From Lentzea nigeriaca (lineage in GTDB: Bacteria > Actinomycetota > Actinomycetes > Mycobacteriales > Pseudonocardiaceae): DNA of 64,000 nucleotides. The stretch's first letter is position 1. Each line of letters opens with the position of its first letter. The position numbers and the translations under genes are program-made. Shown here in pieces: positions 51,045 through 59,785 of the stretch. Below the pieces are notes generated by a model. That model did not search any database. It was given only the letters and a program-made list of their open reading frames with translations, and was not told the DNA's origin. Where the stretch lies: contig NZ_JAFBCX010000001.1 in the NCBI RefSeq assembly GCF_016907955.1, positions 62,001 to 126,000 on the forward strand, in the 5' to 3' direction.

Positions 51045-51935
51045 TCATCCCTCCGCCAGTGCGCGCAGACCGGCGTAGAGGCTGCGCAGCCCGCCGCCCA
51101 CGGCCGCGGCGACGGTGATTTCGAAGATCTCGTCCTCGCTGAGCCCGAGGCTCTTCAAGTCGGCGACGTCGGTGTCGGTGATTTGGTACGACGAGTTGCG
51201 GACCTTTGCCGCGTAAGTCGCCCAAGGTGCATCGGAAGGATCACCGCTTGCGGCGGCACGACGAGCCATGGGATCGGTCTTGCCGGGGGACTTGAACACC
51301 GCCGTGCGCAGGTTGCCGACCAGACGTTCGTGACGCTCGCCGGTCGCGGTGCCGTTGGTGCTGCCGGTGAGGAAACCGGGGAAGCGGTAACCGAAGCGGT
51401 GCAGGGACTGCGTGCCCTTGAGGAGTTGCCGCCGCGAGTGCAGCTGGAAGCCGAACGCGTTGGCGAGCCGGTTGACGATGTTCCAGATCAGGTTGACGTG
51501 CAACGCATCCAGCACGGCTTCCCTCGTCACCCCGTCCGGAATGTCGGCCGCGCTCACGTCCTCGGGAGTGGTGGTGACCTTCTCCAGCAACGCCAGTACC
51601 GCGGTGAGCTCCGGCCGCGCCGAGGCCGGGTCGGAGGCGACGATCTCACCCTCCGAGGCGATCCGGGTCATCTCCGTGTGGCTCTCGACGCAGAACGGGC
51701 ACCGCAGCAGCTGAGCCGTGGTCATCGCGATGTACTCGCGCTCGCCCGCCGTCCAGAACGACGGACCGCGCATCATCGCGGCGGACAGGTCGAGCAGTGG
51801 CGCGCCGAGGAACTCCGGCCGGTAGAGCAACGTCTTCGGCACGTCGGACATCGGCGCGCGAGAGGTCAGCTGTGCGAAGGAGAAGAACAGCCGGACGCGC
51901 AGCCGGTGGTCGTGGTCCAGGACGTCGAGTCGCAT
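51045..51935 (-). CDS. AhpD-like carboxymuconolactone decarboxylase-family protein
   Basis: 296 residues. All-helical AhpD fold with LRCPFCVESHTE near residue 82: the CxxC pair and following His are the peroxidase/thiol-disulfide centre of AhpD. A second repeat-like half ends SLYAGLRALAEG. It probably reduces peroxides or acts in thiol redox balance, which fits the sulfur genes around it. ATG 51935 has GGAGG 6 bases upstream and is preferred to the adjacent GTG 51938. Confidence 0.82.
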   Translation of the reverse strand: MRLDVLDHDHRLRVRLFFSFAQLTSRAPMSDVPKTLLYRPEFLGAPLLDLSAAMMRGPSFWTAGEREYIAMTTAQLLRCPFCVESHTEMTRIASEGEIVASDPASARPELTAVLALLEKVTTTPEDVSAADIPDGVTREAVLDALHVNLIWNIVNRLANAFGFQLHSRRQLLKGTQSLHRFGYRFPGFLTGSTNGTATGERHERLVGNLRTAVFKSPGKTDPMARRAAASGDPSDAPWATYAAKVRNSSYQITDTDVADLKSLGLSEDEIFEITVAAAVGGGLRSLYAGLRALAEG

Positions 51936-52017
51936 CACGTACCTCCGCTAGGTCGGCGATCCCGTCCAGTAGAAGACGATCGAACCCCACCCGAACTCGA
52001 CACGCCCGGCCAGAAAG

Positions 52018-52134
52018 TCAGACCTTGATCCGTGGACGGACGACGACGAGTGGCACGAGAGCAAGCGCGATGATGCCGCCCGCGGGCGCCAGCGCCGGGT
52101 AGCTGCTGCTCGTGACCACGAAGCCCGAGGCCAT
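52018..52134 (-). pseudogene. Short remnant, probably the last helix of an MFS transporter
   Basis: MASGFVVTSSSYPALAPAGG then IIALALVPLVVVRPRIKV to a stop: one membrane helix with a basic tail, like the C-terminus of an MFS permease. It lies on the same strand just behind the ArsR-rhodanese gene at 52154. Only 38 residues, so the call is tentative; it could also be a tiny membrane protein. Confidence 0.4.
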
Positions 52135-52153
52135 GGTGTCCATTCGAGAGTGT

Positions 52154-52807
52154 TCAGACCGCGACGGGGAGGTCGGCGAGGCGCCACTCGAGCATGCCGT
52201 CGGCGAGACGCTTCGCGGTTCGTCCCCGTGCGGTGAGCAGGCGGACGGCCTCGTGGGAGAGCACGCAGTAGGCGCCGCGGCAGTACGCCACGATCTCCTG
52301 GTCGGCCGGCAGCTCGGCCAGCCGGTCCGCGAGCTCGTCCAGCGGAACGGACACGGCGCCGGGGATGTGACCGGCGGCGAACTCCTCGGCGGGCCGGACG
52401 TCGATCACGGTCGCGCGTCCCGACCGGACGCGATCGAGCAGTTCCTCGCGGCTGACCGCGTCGGTGTCGTCGCCGAGGTAGGCCTCGCGGGCGGTGCGGA
52501 CGTCGGGCAGCCGGTCGTCGGCGACGGTGCGCAGCAGCGTGAACAGCTTCGCGACGTCGTCACCGGCGAGCCGGTAGAAGATCTTCGTGCCCTCCCGCCT
52601 GGTGGCCACGAGGTTGGCCTGCTTGAGGGACTGCAGATGTGCCGACGCGGTGGTCAGCCCCAGCTCCGCGGACTTCGCGAGCGCGTCGACCGTGCGCTCA
52701 CCCTGGGCGAGCAGATCGAGCAGCTCAAGCCTCTTGCCGCTGGCCAGTGCCTTGCCGACGCGAGCGAACTGGTCGAACAACGCGTTCTTCGCGTCCCGGT
52801 CACCCAT
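52154..52807 (-). CDS. ArsR-type regulator fused to a rhodanese domain
   Basis: 217 residues, paralog of the protein at 50206 (shared start MGDR.AK.ALFD.FAR). ArsR domain (about 8-90; ASAHLQSLKQANLVATRREG) and rhodanese domain (about 115-212; VIDVRPAEEF, loop AYCRGAYC). ATG 52807. Divergent from the metallo-beta-lactamase-rhodanese operon with only 35 bases between, so it almost certainly controls that promoter and itself. Cysteines occur only in the rhodanese part, suggesting persulfide sensing. Confidence 0.92.
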   Translation of the reverse strand: MGDRDAKNALFDQFARVGKALASGKRLELLDLLAQGERTVDALAKSAELGLTTASAHLQSLKQANLVATRREGTKIFYRLAGDDVAKLFTLLRTVADDRLPDVRTAREAYLGDDTDAVSREELLDRVRSGRATVIDVRPAEEFAAGHIPGAVSVPLDELADRLAELPADQEIVAYCRGAYCVLSHEAVRLLTARGRTAKRLADGMLEWRLADLPVAV

Positions 52808-52829
52808 GGTCCTCCAATCATCTTTGGAA

Positions 52830-52842
52830 TACTGTAGTACAC
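52830..52842 (+). promoter_or_regulatory. -10 region with TACT-GT-AGTA palindrome; leaderless start
   Basis: TACTGT (52830-52835) lies 7 bases before ATG 52843, so the message should begin at the start codon. TACTGTAGTA is a perfect small palindrome and a plausible half of the ArsR operator. The -35 (TGGTCC, 52807-52812) is weak. Confidence 0.5.
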
Positions 52843-54186
52843 ATGACCGAAGTGCTGGCGCTTGTTGACGAAGGGCTGGGGAACTCCGCGTACCTGGTCG
52901 ATCTGGGCGACGGCCGTGCGTTGGTGGTCGACGTGAGCCTCGATCTCCGGGAAGTCGGCCGCGCCGCTCAGCATCGTGGGCTGAGCGTGGCGTTCGCCGC
53001 CGACACCCACCTGCACGCCGATTTCCTGTCCGGCGCCCGGCAACTGTCCGCGACCGAGGGCACGCGCGTGCTCGCCTCGGCGGCCGGGCATCGCGAGTTC
53101 AACCACGAGGGCCTGCATGACGGCGACGAGGTCGACCTCGGCGGCTTACTCCTGCGGGCCTTGGTCACGCCGGGGCACACCGACGAGCACCTGTCGTTCC
53201 TGCTGCTCGACGGCGACCGTCCACTCGGGGTGTTCACCGGTGGGTCTCTGATCGTGGGCGCCGCCGCCCGCACCGACCTCGTCGCGCCGGAGCGGACCGA
53301 GGAACTGGCCCGCGCTCAGTACGCGTCGCTGCGCAGGCTCGCCGAGCTACCGGATGACGTGGCCGTCTGGCCGACGCATGGTGCCGGATCCTTCTGTTCC
53401 GCCCCTCCTGGTGCGGACCGCACCAGCACGATCGGCCGGGAGAAAGCGAGCAATCCGTTGCTGCGCGCGCCCGACGAGGAGGCCTTCGTGAAGGAGCTGC
53501 TCGGATCGCTCGGCAGCTATCCGCCGTACTTCCGCCGGCTCGGCGAGATCAACCGCCACGGTGTCCTCACGGGGAGGCCTGGCCTGCCGCCCCTCGACGT
53601 CCGCGCGGCGCGGCGGCTTCTGGCCGACGGCGCGCGACTGATCGACGTGCGCCCTCTCAACGAGTTCGCCGCCGGCCACGTGCCTGGCGCGCTGTCGATC
53701 CCGCTGCGGCCGGTGTTCGCGTCATGGCTCGGCTGGCTGGCACCGCATGACCGACCGCTGATCGTCGTGCGTGGCGCCGACCAGGACTCGGCGGAGATCG
53801 CCTGGCAGGCCGCCAAGATCGGCTACTTCGACCTGGCCGAGCTCGACGGCGGGATGGACGCCTGGACCGCCGCGGAACTTCCCACCAGCACAATCAAGTT
53901 GGTCGGCCCAACCGAGGTACGCGGGCCGGTGCTGGACATCCGGCAAAGTGCCGAGTTCGCGTCCGGACATCTCCCCGGCGCACAGCACGTCGAACTCGGC
54001 GACCTGCCCGGCCGGGTCGACGACGTGCCGCAGGAGCCGCTCGTGGTGATGTGCGGCCACGGCGAACGAGCCATGGGCGCCGCCAGCCTCCTGGAGCAGG
54101 CTGGGCACAGCGACGTCGCCGTGCTCACCGGCGGACCCGACGACTGGGCCGCCGCGACGGGCGGACGCCTGGAGAGCGGCCGATGA
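52843..54186 (+). CDS. Metallo-beta-lactamase-fold persulfide dioxygenase-like protein with two rhodanese domains
   Basis: 447 residues. Residues 1-240 form an ETHE1/BLH-type metallo-beta-lactamase domain: DTHLHADF (HxHxD), TPGHTDEH and WPTHGAGSFCS carry the iron ligands and glutathione-site features. Rhodanese 1 (about 255-345) has IDVRPLNEF but no Cys at the usual place (VVRGADQ), so it is inactive. Rhodanese 2 (about 355-445) has LDIRQSAEF and the active loop MCGHGER. It probably oxidises low-molecular-weight persulfide to sulfite and moves sulfane sulfur. First gene of an operon with MFS and cysteine desulfurase genes; controlled by the divergent ArsR-rhodanese. Confidence 0.9.
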   Translation: MTEVLALVDEGLGNSAYLVDLGDGRALVVDVSLDLREVGRAAQHRGLSVAFAADTHLHADFLSGARQLSATEGTRVLASAAGHREFNHEGLHDGDEVDLGGLLLRALVTPGHTDEHLSFLLLDGDRPLGVFTGGSLIVGAAARTDLVAPERTEELARAQYASLRRLAELPDDVAVWPTHGAGSFCSAPPGADRTSTIGREKASNPLLRAPDEEAFVKELLGSLGSYPPYFRRLGEINRHGVLTGRPGLPPLDVRAARRLLADGARLIDVRPLNEFAAGHVPGALSIPLRPVFASWLGWLAPHDRPLIVVRGADQDSAEIAWQAAKIGYFDLAELDGGMDAWTAAELPTSTIKLVGPTEVRGPVLDIRQSAEFASGHLPGAQHVELGDLPGRVDDVPQEPLVVMCGHGERAMGAASLLEQAGHSDVAVLTGGPDDWAAATGGRLESGR

Positions 54187-55421
54187 GTCCGCAGCTCGGC
54201 CTGCGCGCGAATCTCGCCCAGTTCAGCCTGCTCGTCGCCGTCAACGCACTCGTCGGCGGCGTGCTCGGGCAGGAACGCGCGGTGCTGCCGCTGCTGGCCG
54301 AAGACGAGTTCGGGCTCACCGGCTACACGTTCGTGCTCACCTATGTGGTCGCGTTCGGGCTGACCAAGGCGGCCACCAACTACTTCGCGGGCACCTGGTC
54401 CGACCGCTTCGGCCGCCGCCCGGTGCTCCTGGCCGGGTGGCTCGCCGCGATCCCGGTGCCGCTGATGCTGATCTGGGCACCGTCCTGGGGCTGGGTGGTC
54501 ACGGCGAACGTCCTGCTCGGCGTCAACCAGGGCCTGACCTGGTCCACCACCGTGATCATGAAGATCGACCTCGCCGGACCGTCCCGCCGGGGCCTCGCCA
54601 TGGGACTCAACGAAGCCGCCGGCTACATCGCCGTCGCGGTCACCGCGCTCGCGACCGGCTACCTCGCCGCCCGCTACGGACTGCGCCCCGCCCCGTTCCT
54701 GCTCGGACTGTCCTATGTGGTCCTAGGCCTGGGGCTGACGGCGTTCGTCGTGCAGGAGACGCGTGGACATGCGCGGCTCGAAGCGACACAACATCCCGTC
54801 GCGGCTGGAGAAGTGCCGAGCGACCGCGAGATCTTCACCCGAACCAGCCTGCGGGAGCCCGCGCTATCGTCGGCGAGCCAGGCAGGAATGGTGAACAACC
54901 TCAACGACGGCCTGGCGTGGGGCCTGTTCCCGATCCTGTTCGCCACCGCCGGCCTCTCGATCACCAAGATCGGCATCCTGGCCGCCGTCTACCCGGCCGT
55001 GTGGGGCCTCGGCCAGCTCGTCACCGGGCCGCTCTCCGACCGCTGGGGCCGCAAGCACCTCATCACCAGCGGCATGCTCCTTCAAGCCGCCGCACTCGCC
55101 CTCGCCGCCCTGGCGGACGCCTTCACCGTCTGGTTGATCGCGGCCGTGCTGCTCGGCGCGGGCACCGCGATGGTCTACCCGACCCTGCTCGCCGTGATCG
55201 GCGACGTCGCCCACCCGGCATGGCGGGCACGGGCCGTCGGCGTCTACCGGCTCTGGCGCGACGGCGGCTTCGCAGTGGGCGCGCTGCTCGGAGGCATCGT
55301 CGCCGACCTCTGGGGCCTGCGAGCCGCGGTGTGGGTGGTCGCCGCACTCACCGCGTTGTCCGGAGTCGTGGTCGCCGTGCGGATGTACGAAACCCACTCC
55401 AACAGGAAGGTCAGCGTGTGA
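54183..55421 (+). CDS. MFS transporter
   Basis: 412 residues, about 12 membrane helices. The loop motif after helix 2 is GTWSDRFGRRPV, and its partner after helix 8 is GPLSDRWGRKHL. Starts in an ATGA overlap with the persulfide dioxygenase-like gene and overlaps the cysteine desulfurase start. The position suggests export of a sulfur compound (sulfite, thiosulfate or a thiol conjugate), but that is inference only. Confidence 0.92.
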   Translation: MSPQLGLRANLAQFSLLVAVNALVGGVLGQERAVLPLLAEDEFGLTGYTFVLTYVVAFGLTKAATNYFAGTWSDRFGRRPVLLAGWLAAIPVPLMLIWAPSWGWVVTANVLLGVNQGLTWSTTVIMKIDLAGPSRRGLAMGLNEAAGYIAVAVTALATGYLAARYGLRPAPFLLGLSYVVLGLGLTAFVVQETRGHARLEATQHPVAAGEVPSDREIFTRTSLREPALSSASQAGMVNNLNDGLAWGLFPILFATAGLSITKIGILAAVYPAVWGLGQLVTGPLSDRWGRKHLITSGMLLQAAALALAALADAFTVWLIAAVLLGAGTAMVYPTLLAVIGDVAHPAWRARAVGVYRLWRDGGFAVGALLGGIVADLWGLRAAVWVVAALTALSGVVVAVRMYETHSNRKVSV

Positions 55422-56566
55422 CCGTCCCACGTGGACTCGTCGAGGGACCGATCTACCTCGACTACAACGCCACCACACCGATCGACCCGGCCGTGACCGA
55501 GGCGATGCTGCCGTACCTGACCGCGGAGTTCGGCAACCCTTCCAGCACCCACCACTACGGCCGGGAGTCGCGGGTGGCGCTCGACCATGCTCGTGACCAG
55601 GTCGCCGCTCTCCTCGGCACTTCAGCCGAGCGCATCGTGTTCACGGGATCTGGCTCCGAGGCGGACAACCTCGCCATCCGCGGCACCGTCCTGGCCTCGG
55701 GTGTGGACAGGCCGCACGTGATCACCCAACCCACCGAGCACCCCGCCGTCCTGCAGGCGTGCGAGGCGCTGCGCCGCTGGCACAACGCGGAAGTGACGTT
55801 CCTGCCTGTGGATGGCGACGGCCTGGTCGATCCGGACGACCTCGCCGCCGCGATCACCCCACGCACCGTCCTGGCGTCCGTCATGGCGGCGAACAACGAA
55901 ACCGGTGCACTGCAACCGATCGACGACCTTGCTCACGTCGCCCGCGAGCACGGCGTGGTGTTCCACACCGACGCCGCCCAGGCCATCGGCAAGATGCCCT
56001 TCGACGCGACCGAGCACGACCTGGTGACCGTGGTGGGCCACAAGATGTACGCCCCCAAGGGAATCGGCGCACTCTGCATCCGGCTCGGCGTGACGCTGGA
56101 ACCGCTGGTGTACGGCGGCGGCCAAGAGCACGGCCTGCGCGCCGGCACCGAAAACGTCGCACTCGCGGTCGCCCTCGGCACTGCCGCCGAACTCGCGGCC
56201 AAGGACCTCGCTTCCGGTAGCCACGACCGCATACGCGAGCTGCGCGACCGCCTTCACCACTTGCTCGACACAGCGCTACCGGGCCGAGTCCACCTCAATG
56301 GCCCTGAGAAGGCCCGGCTGCCGAACACCCTCAACATCAGCATCAATGGCATTATTGGTCACGAACTGCTCGACACCGCAACGGAAATCGCCGCGTCCAC
56401 CGGCTCAGCCTGCCACAGCGGACAACACGAGCCCTCTCCGGTGCTCACCGCCATGGGATTGCCCTCTGGTCGTCGACTGGGCGCATTGCGACTGTCGCTG
56501 GGCCGCTGGACCACCACCGAGCAGATCGACCAAGCCGCACACGACATCGTCGAGGCAGCAAACTGA
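55418..56566 (+). CDS. Cysteine desulfurase (NifS/IscS-like)
   Basis: 382 residues, fold-type I PLP enzyme. IYLDYNATTP at the N-terminus, TEHPAV and HTDAAQ bind PLP, VGHKMYAPKG holds the PLP-linked Lys, GGGQEHGLRAGTEN follows, and the sulfur-accepting Cys is in STGSACHSG. It takes sulfur from cysteine to form a protein persulfide. GTG 55418 overlaps the MFS stop, with AGGAAGG upstream. Being with persulfide dioxygenase, rhodanese and ArsR genes rather than Suf genes, it probably feeds sulfane-sulfur transfer instead of Fe-S cluster building. Confidence 0.94.
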   Translation: MTVPRGLVEGPIYLDYNATTPIDPAVTEAMLPYLTAEFGNPSSTHHYGRESRVALDHARDQVAALLGTSAERIVFTGSGSEADNLAIRGTVLASGVDRPHVITQPTEHPAVLQACEALRRWHNAEVTFLPVDGDGLVDPDDLAAAITPRTVLASVMAANNETGALQPIDDLAHVAREHGVVFHTDAAQAIGKMPFDATEHDLVTVVGHKMYAPKGIGALCIRLGVTLEPLVYGGGQEHGLRAGTENVALAVALGTAAELAAKDLASGSHDRIRELRDRLHHLLDTALPGRVHLNGPEKARLPNTLNISINGIIGHELLDTATEIAASTGSACHSGQHEPSPVLTAMGLPSGRRLGALRLSLGRWTTTEQIDQAAHDIVEAAN

Positions 56567-56575
56567 CGCCTCCGG

Positions 56576-57556
56576 CTACGCGCCGGCCGACCGCCTTGCC
56601 CGCCAAGCACTGGGGGACAGTGCATTGGCCTGCTTGAACGCTCGGCTGAACGCTTCCTCGGACTCGTACTCGATGCGCCTCGCGACCGCGGCGACCGTCA
56701 TTTCGGTGGTGGCGAGCAGGTCCTGAGCGACGCGCATGCGCCACTCGTTGACGTAGCGGATCGGCGACAGGCCGAGGACTTCGCGGAAACGAGCGTCGAG
56801 CGATGATCGCGAGACCGCCGTCAGCCTGGCGAGGTCCTCGACGGTCCACCTGCGTCCAGGCTGCCCGTGGATGGCCTTCATCGCCGGGGCGAGCACCGGG
56901 TCGCGCACGGCCGCGAGCCAGCCCCGGTCAGCCCCAGGCGCGGTTGCCAGGTAGAGGCGCAGCACCTCGATGATCAGCATCTCGGGCAGCTTCGTCCGTC
57001 GAATTCCCCCGCCACCGGGAGCTTGCTCGAGGGCGTAGGCGATGCTGGCGTCGAACCACGATCGCGCGGGGCCGTCGGCAGCACGCACGACGAACGCGGG
57101 AGGGAATGCCTTCAGGTCAGGGTCGAACAGCGGGTCCTCGGAGTACAGGCACCCGCACACGATGTCCGTCCGGGAGCCGCCCTCGCCGTGGCGCAGCGTC
57201 GGCATCTCGTTCCACGGTGGCGGCGGGACGACGGTCATGACCGACACCGGTTCGACCGGGTCCTCGCCGCCAACACGGAATTCGTCGCCGTACGGGAGCA
57301 CGATCACTTCGCCGGCGTTGGCCCAGGTGCGCTCGCCGTCGGGGGTCGAAACCCAGCAGCGTCCCGATGCCACGACGTGGAACAGGATCAAGCGCTCGGC
57401 GCCGGGATGCATCATCGCGGCGAAGCTCGGGCCACCCAGGTCGGACAGTGCCCAGCGTTCGGTGAACTCGCAGCGCATGAAGATGGCGCCCTCGAGGCGG
57501 ATGCGCTCGAGCGCCTCGTTCAGCGGCTCGACGGGAGCGCTTGCGCCCTCGGTCAT
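56576..57556 (-). CDS. AraC-family transcriptional regulator with cupin-type sensor domain
   Basis: 326 residues. N-terminal cupin-like domain (about 20-190; LFHVVASGRCWV, GEVIVLPYGDEF) and C-terminal double helix-turn-helix (about 225-322; LARLTAVSRSSLDARFREVL, SPIRYVNEWRM, RRIEYESEEAFSRAF). Belongs to the group that guards small-molecule or stress genes. Divergent from the methyltransferase at 57683, its probable target; the palindrome at 57629 lies between. Confidence 0.93.
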   Translation of the reverse strand: MTEGASAPVEPLNEALERIRLEGAIFMRCEFTERWALSDLGGPSFAAMMHPGAERLILFHVVASGRCWVSTPDGERTWANAGEVIVLPYGDEFRVGGEDPVEPVSVMTVVPPPPWNEMPTLRHGEGGSRTDIVCGCLYSEDPLFDPDLKAFPPAFVVRAADGPARSWFDASIAYALEQAPGGGGIRRTKLPEMLIIEVLRLYLATAPGADRGWLAAVRDPVLAPAMKAIHGQPGRRWTVEDLARLTAVSRSSLDARFREVLGLSPIRYVNEWRMRVAQDLLATTEMTVAAVARRIEYESEEAFSRAFKQANALSPSAWRARRSAGA

Positions 57557-57628
57557 CGCCCGACCAACCTCGGCGTCTTCATCAGGTCTTTCGGCTTAAC
57601 CGTCATGGCCGGCGGCGGACCTCGCCAC

Positions 57629-57642
57629 CACAGTCAACTGTG
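57629..57642. promoter_or_regulatory. Palindrome between AraC and methyltransferase genes
   Basis: CACAGTCAACTGTG, a perfect 6-2-6 palindrome in the divergent gap, 41 bases before the methyltransferase start. Possible operator; AraC proteins more often use direct repeats, so the binding protein is uncertain. Confidence 0.4.
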
Positions 57643-57682
57643 TCATCAGTCGCATGAGTACGCCATCTGGAGGTGCATCGAG

Positions 57683-58498
57683 ATGACCAGCACGACTACG
57701 GGATTGTGGAAGCAGCACAGCGGCAACCCCGTCGAGAACTACGAGCGGTTCTTCGTCCCGACGATCGGAGCCGCCTGGGCCGCCGCCCTGCTCGAAACGG
57801 CCGGCCTGCGTGCCGGTGAGCGGGTGCTCGACATCGCCTGCGGCACCGGTGTCGTGGCGCGCCGCGCCGCCGAACAGGTCGGGCCGAGCGGATCGGTGGC
57901 CGGCCTCGATCTCAGCCCCGGCATGCTCGAGATCGCACGCGCGATCAGTGCCGAGATCGACTGGCACGAGGGGGACGCTGCCGCGCTGCCGCTGCCCGAC
58001 GGCGCCTTCGACGTCGTCGTCAGCTCACTCGGCCTGCAGTTCGTTGAAGACAGGCAATCGGCTCTTCGCGAGATGCACCGCGTCCTCGCACCCGGCGGGC
58101 GTGTCGCCATCGCAACGGTCGGCCCGACTCCGCCGCTGTTCGCGGTCCTCGAGCAGGCGCTCGCGCGGCACGTGTCGCCCGAAGTGGCGGGCTTCATGCG
58201 CGCGGTGTTCTCGCTGTACGACCCGGAACAGCTTCGGACGCTGGCGACCGATGCCGGGTTCGACGACATCGACGTCCGGTCGGAAGTGCTGACGGTCGCC
58301 CTGCCCGCGCCGGCAGAGTTCCTCTGGCAGTACGTCCACAGCACGCCCCTGGTTGCCGCGATCGCGCCGCTCGACGACGCGAGGCTGGCCGCACTGGAGC
58401 ACGACGTCGTGGCCGGATGGCAGTCCTTCGTCAGGGGCGGGGAGTTGGTGTTCGAGGGGAACGCCGTCCTCACGACGGCGAGGCGGCGCAACGGGTAG
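57683..58498 (+). CDS. Class I SAM-dependent methyltransferase
   Basis: 271 residues, type-11 methyltransferase. SAM-binding VLDIACGTGVVARRAAEQ, then LDLSPGMLEIAR, HEGDAAALPLPDG and HRVLAPGGRVAIATV. The C-terminal cap (LWQYVHSTPL) fits small aromatic or lipid acceptors. ATG 57683 has GGAGG nine bases upstream; the open frame before it is a shadow of the AraC gene. Divergent from the AraC regulator. Confidence 0.92.
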   Translation: MTSTTTGLWKQHSGNPVENYERFFVPTIGAAWAAALLETAGLRAGERVLDIACGTGVVARRAAEQVGPSGSVAGLDLSPGMLEIARAISAEIDWHEGDAAALPLPDGAFDVVVSSLGLQFVEDRQSALREMHRVLAPGGRVAIATVGPTPPLFAVLEQALARHVSPEVAGFMRAVFSLYDPEQLRTLATDAGFDDIDVRSEVLTVALPAPAEFLWQYVHSTPLVAAIAPLDDARLAALEHDVVAGWQSFVRGGELVFEGNAVLTTARRRNG

Positions 58499-58856
58499 AC
58501 CTCCCGCGGTGTCCAAGCCGCCAATGGGCTGGGTTTGGTTCTCGATCACGGTGGGTCCGTCCCCGACAGCGCCGAGGTCTGGGGGATTTCCCGTGGCCGG
58601 CTTCTCTTCCGCGGCCAGACGGATAGCCCAGCCCTCAGCATGATCAACATGCACGGAGACGACCCAGTTCCAGGGTCGCAATGCAGATCAAGGCAATCAA
58701 GAAAATGACTGTGCAGGAGGGGATTGCGGCGGCGTGAGCCGGCGCGCCAGGAAAGGGAGGCTCTCACAGTACCTGTATCGCCAGGGTCTCCCAGACGTCC
58801 AGGACGCCTGTCAACCTGTCAGCACATGCTATCCACGATAGAACGGGCGAAAACCG
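58499..58856. other. Intergenic stretch without recognisable content
   Basis: No frame here gives a protein family I know, and no strong hairpin is visible. Short open frames on both strands have no ribosome sites. The last ~40 bases before the SDR gene probably hold its promoter, but no box stands out. Confidence 0.5.
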
Positions 58857-59660
58857 ATGGCGGGCAACCATTTCACCACTCACTCAGACCTTTTCGATCT
58901 GAGTGGGAAGTACGCACTTGTCACCGGCGGCACCAGGGGTATTGGGATGATGATCGCGCGTGGCCTTCTGCAGGCGGGCGCCCGCGTCATTGTCAGCTCA
59001 CGCAAGGCAGACACGTGCGCGGAGGCACAGCGTCTACTGTCCGAATTCGGCGACGTTCGAGCAATCCCCGCCGACCTGTCCAGGGACGACGAGTGTCAGC
59101 GCCTCGCTGATCTGGTCAAGGCCGACTCGGAACGCCTGGACATCCTCGTCAACAACGCGGGAGCGATGTGGCGCGAGCCGCTGGAGACTTTCCCTGCCGA
59201 GGCCTGGGACGCAGTGATCGACCTCAACCTCAAGTCGCCGTTCTGGCTGGTGCAGGCGCTGCTGCCCGCGCTGCGCAGGGCGGGCACCGCCGATGATCCC
59301 GCGCGGATCATCAACATCGGCAGTATCGCAGCCATCCACGTCGCCGAGGCGCCCAACTACTCGTACGCCAGCAGCAAAGCGGCACTCCATCAACTCACCA
59401 GGGTGCTTGCCAGGGAACTGGGCCCACAGCACGTCACGGTGAACGCGATCGCCCCAGGAGTGTTCCCGTCGCAGATGATGGCGGCCACGATCGATGCCAT
59501 CGGCGACACGATCGCGGCGAAGGCCCCTCTGCGCCGGCTCGGCCGCGACGACGACATGGCAGGTGTCGCCGTGTTCCTCGCCAGCCGGGCCGGGTCCTAT
59601 CTGACGGGCGCCATCGTGCCGGTCGACGGCGGCACCGCCACGACCGCATCGGGTACCTAG
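58857..59660 (+). CDS. Short-chain dehydrogenase/reductase
   Basis: 267 residues, classical SDR. Cofactor motif TGGTRGIG, NNAG (ILVNNAGAMW), catalytic Ser in NIGSIAA and Tyr/Lys in YSYASSKAA, C-terminal GSYLTGAIVPVDGG. Resembles gluconate 5-dehydrogenase and 3-oxoacyl reductase types; NADP or NAD preference not certain. It stands alone, followed by an XRE regulator on the same strand 125 bases on. Confidence 0.93.
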   Translation: MAGNHFTTHSDLFDLSGKYALVTGGTRGIGMMIARGLLQAGARVIVSSRKADTCAEAQRLLSEFGDVRAIPADLSRDDECQRLADLVKADSERLDILVNNAGAMWREPLETFPAEAWDAVIDLNLKSPFWLVQALLPALRRAGTADDPARIINIGSIAAIHVAEAPNYSYASSKAALHQLTRVLARELGPQHVTVNAIAPGVFPSQMMAATIDAIGDTIAAKAPLRRLGRDDDMAGVAVFLASRAGSYLTGAIVPVDGGTATTASGT

Positions 59661-59785
59661 CCGTCGGCGCGAGGCTTTGCCAGCGGCCGACGGGCCCTCG
59701 TGAACACCTCCAAGTCGGGTCTCAACGGGGGTACCAGCCGTACCTCCCTTCGCCTGCGGACAGGGCCTACCGTGAAGGGGTGGAC

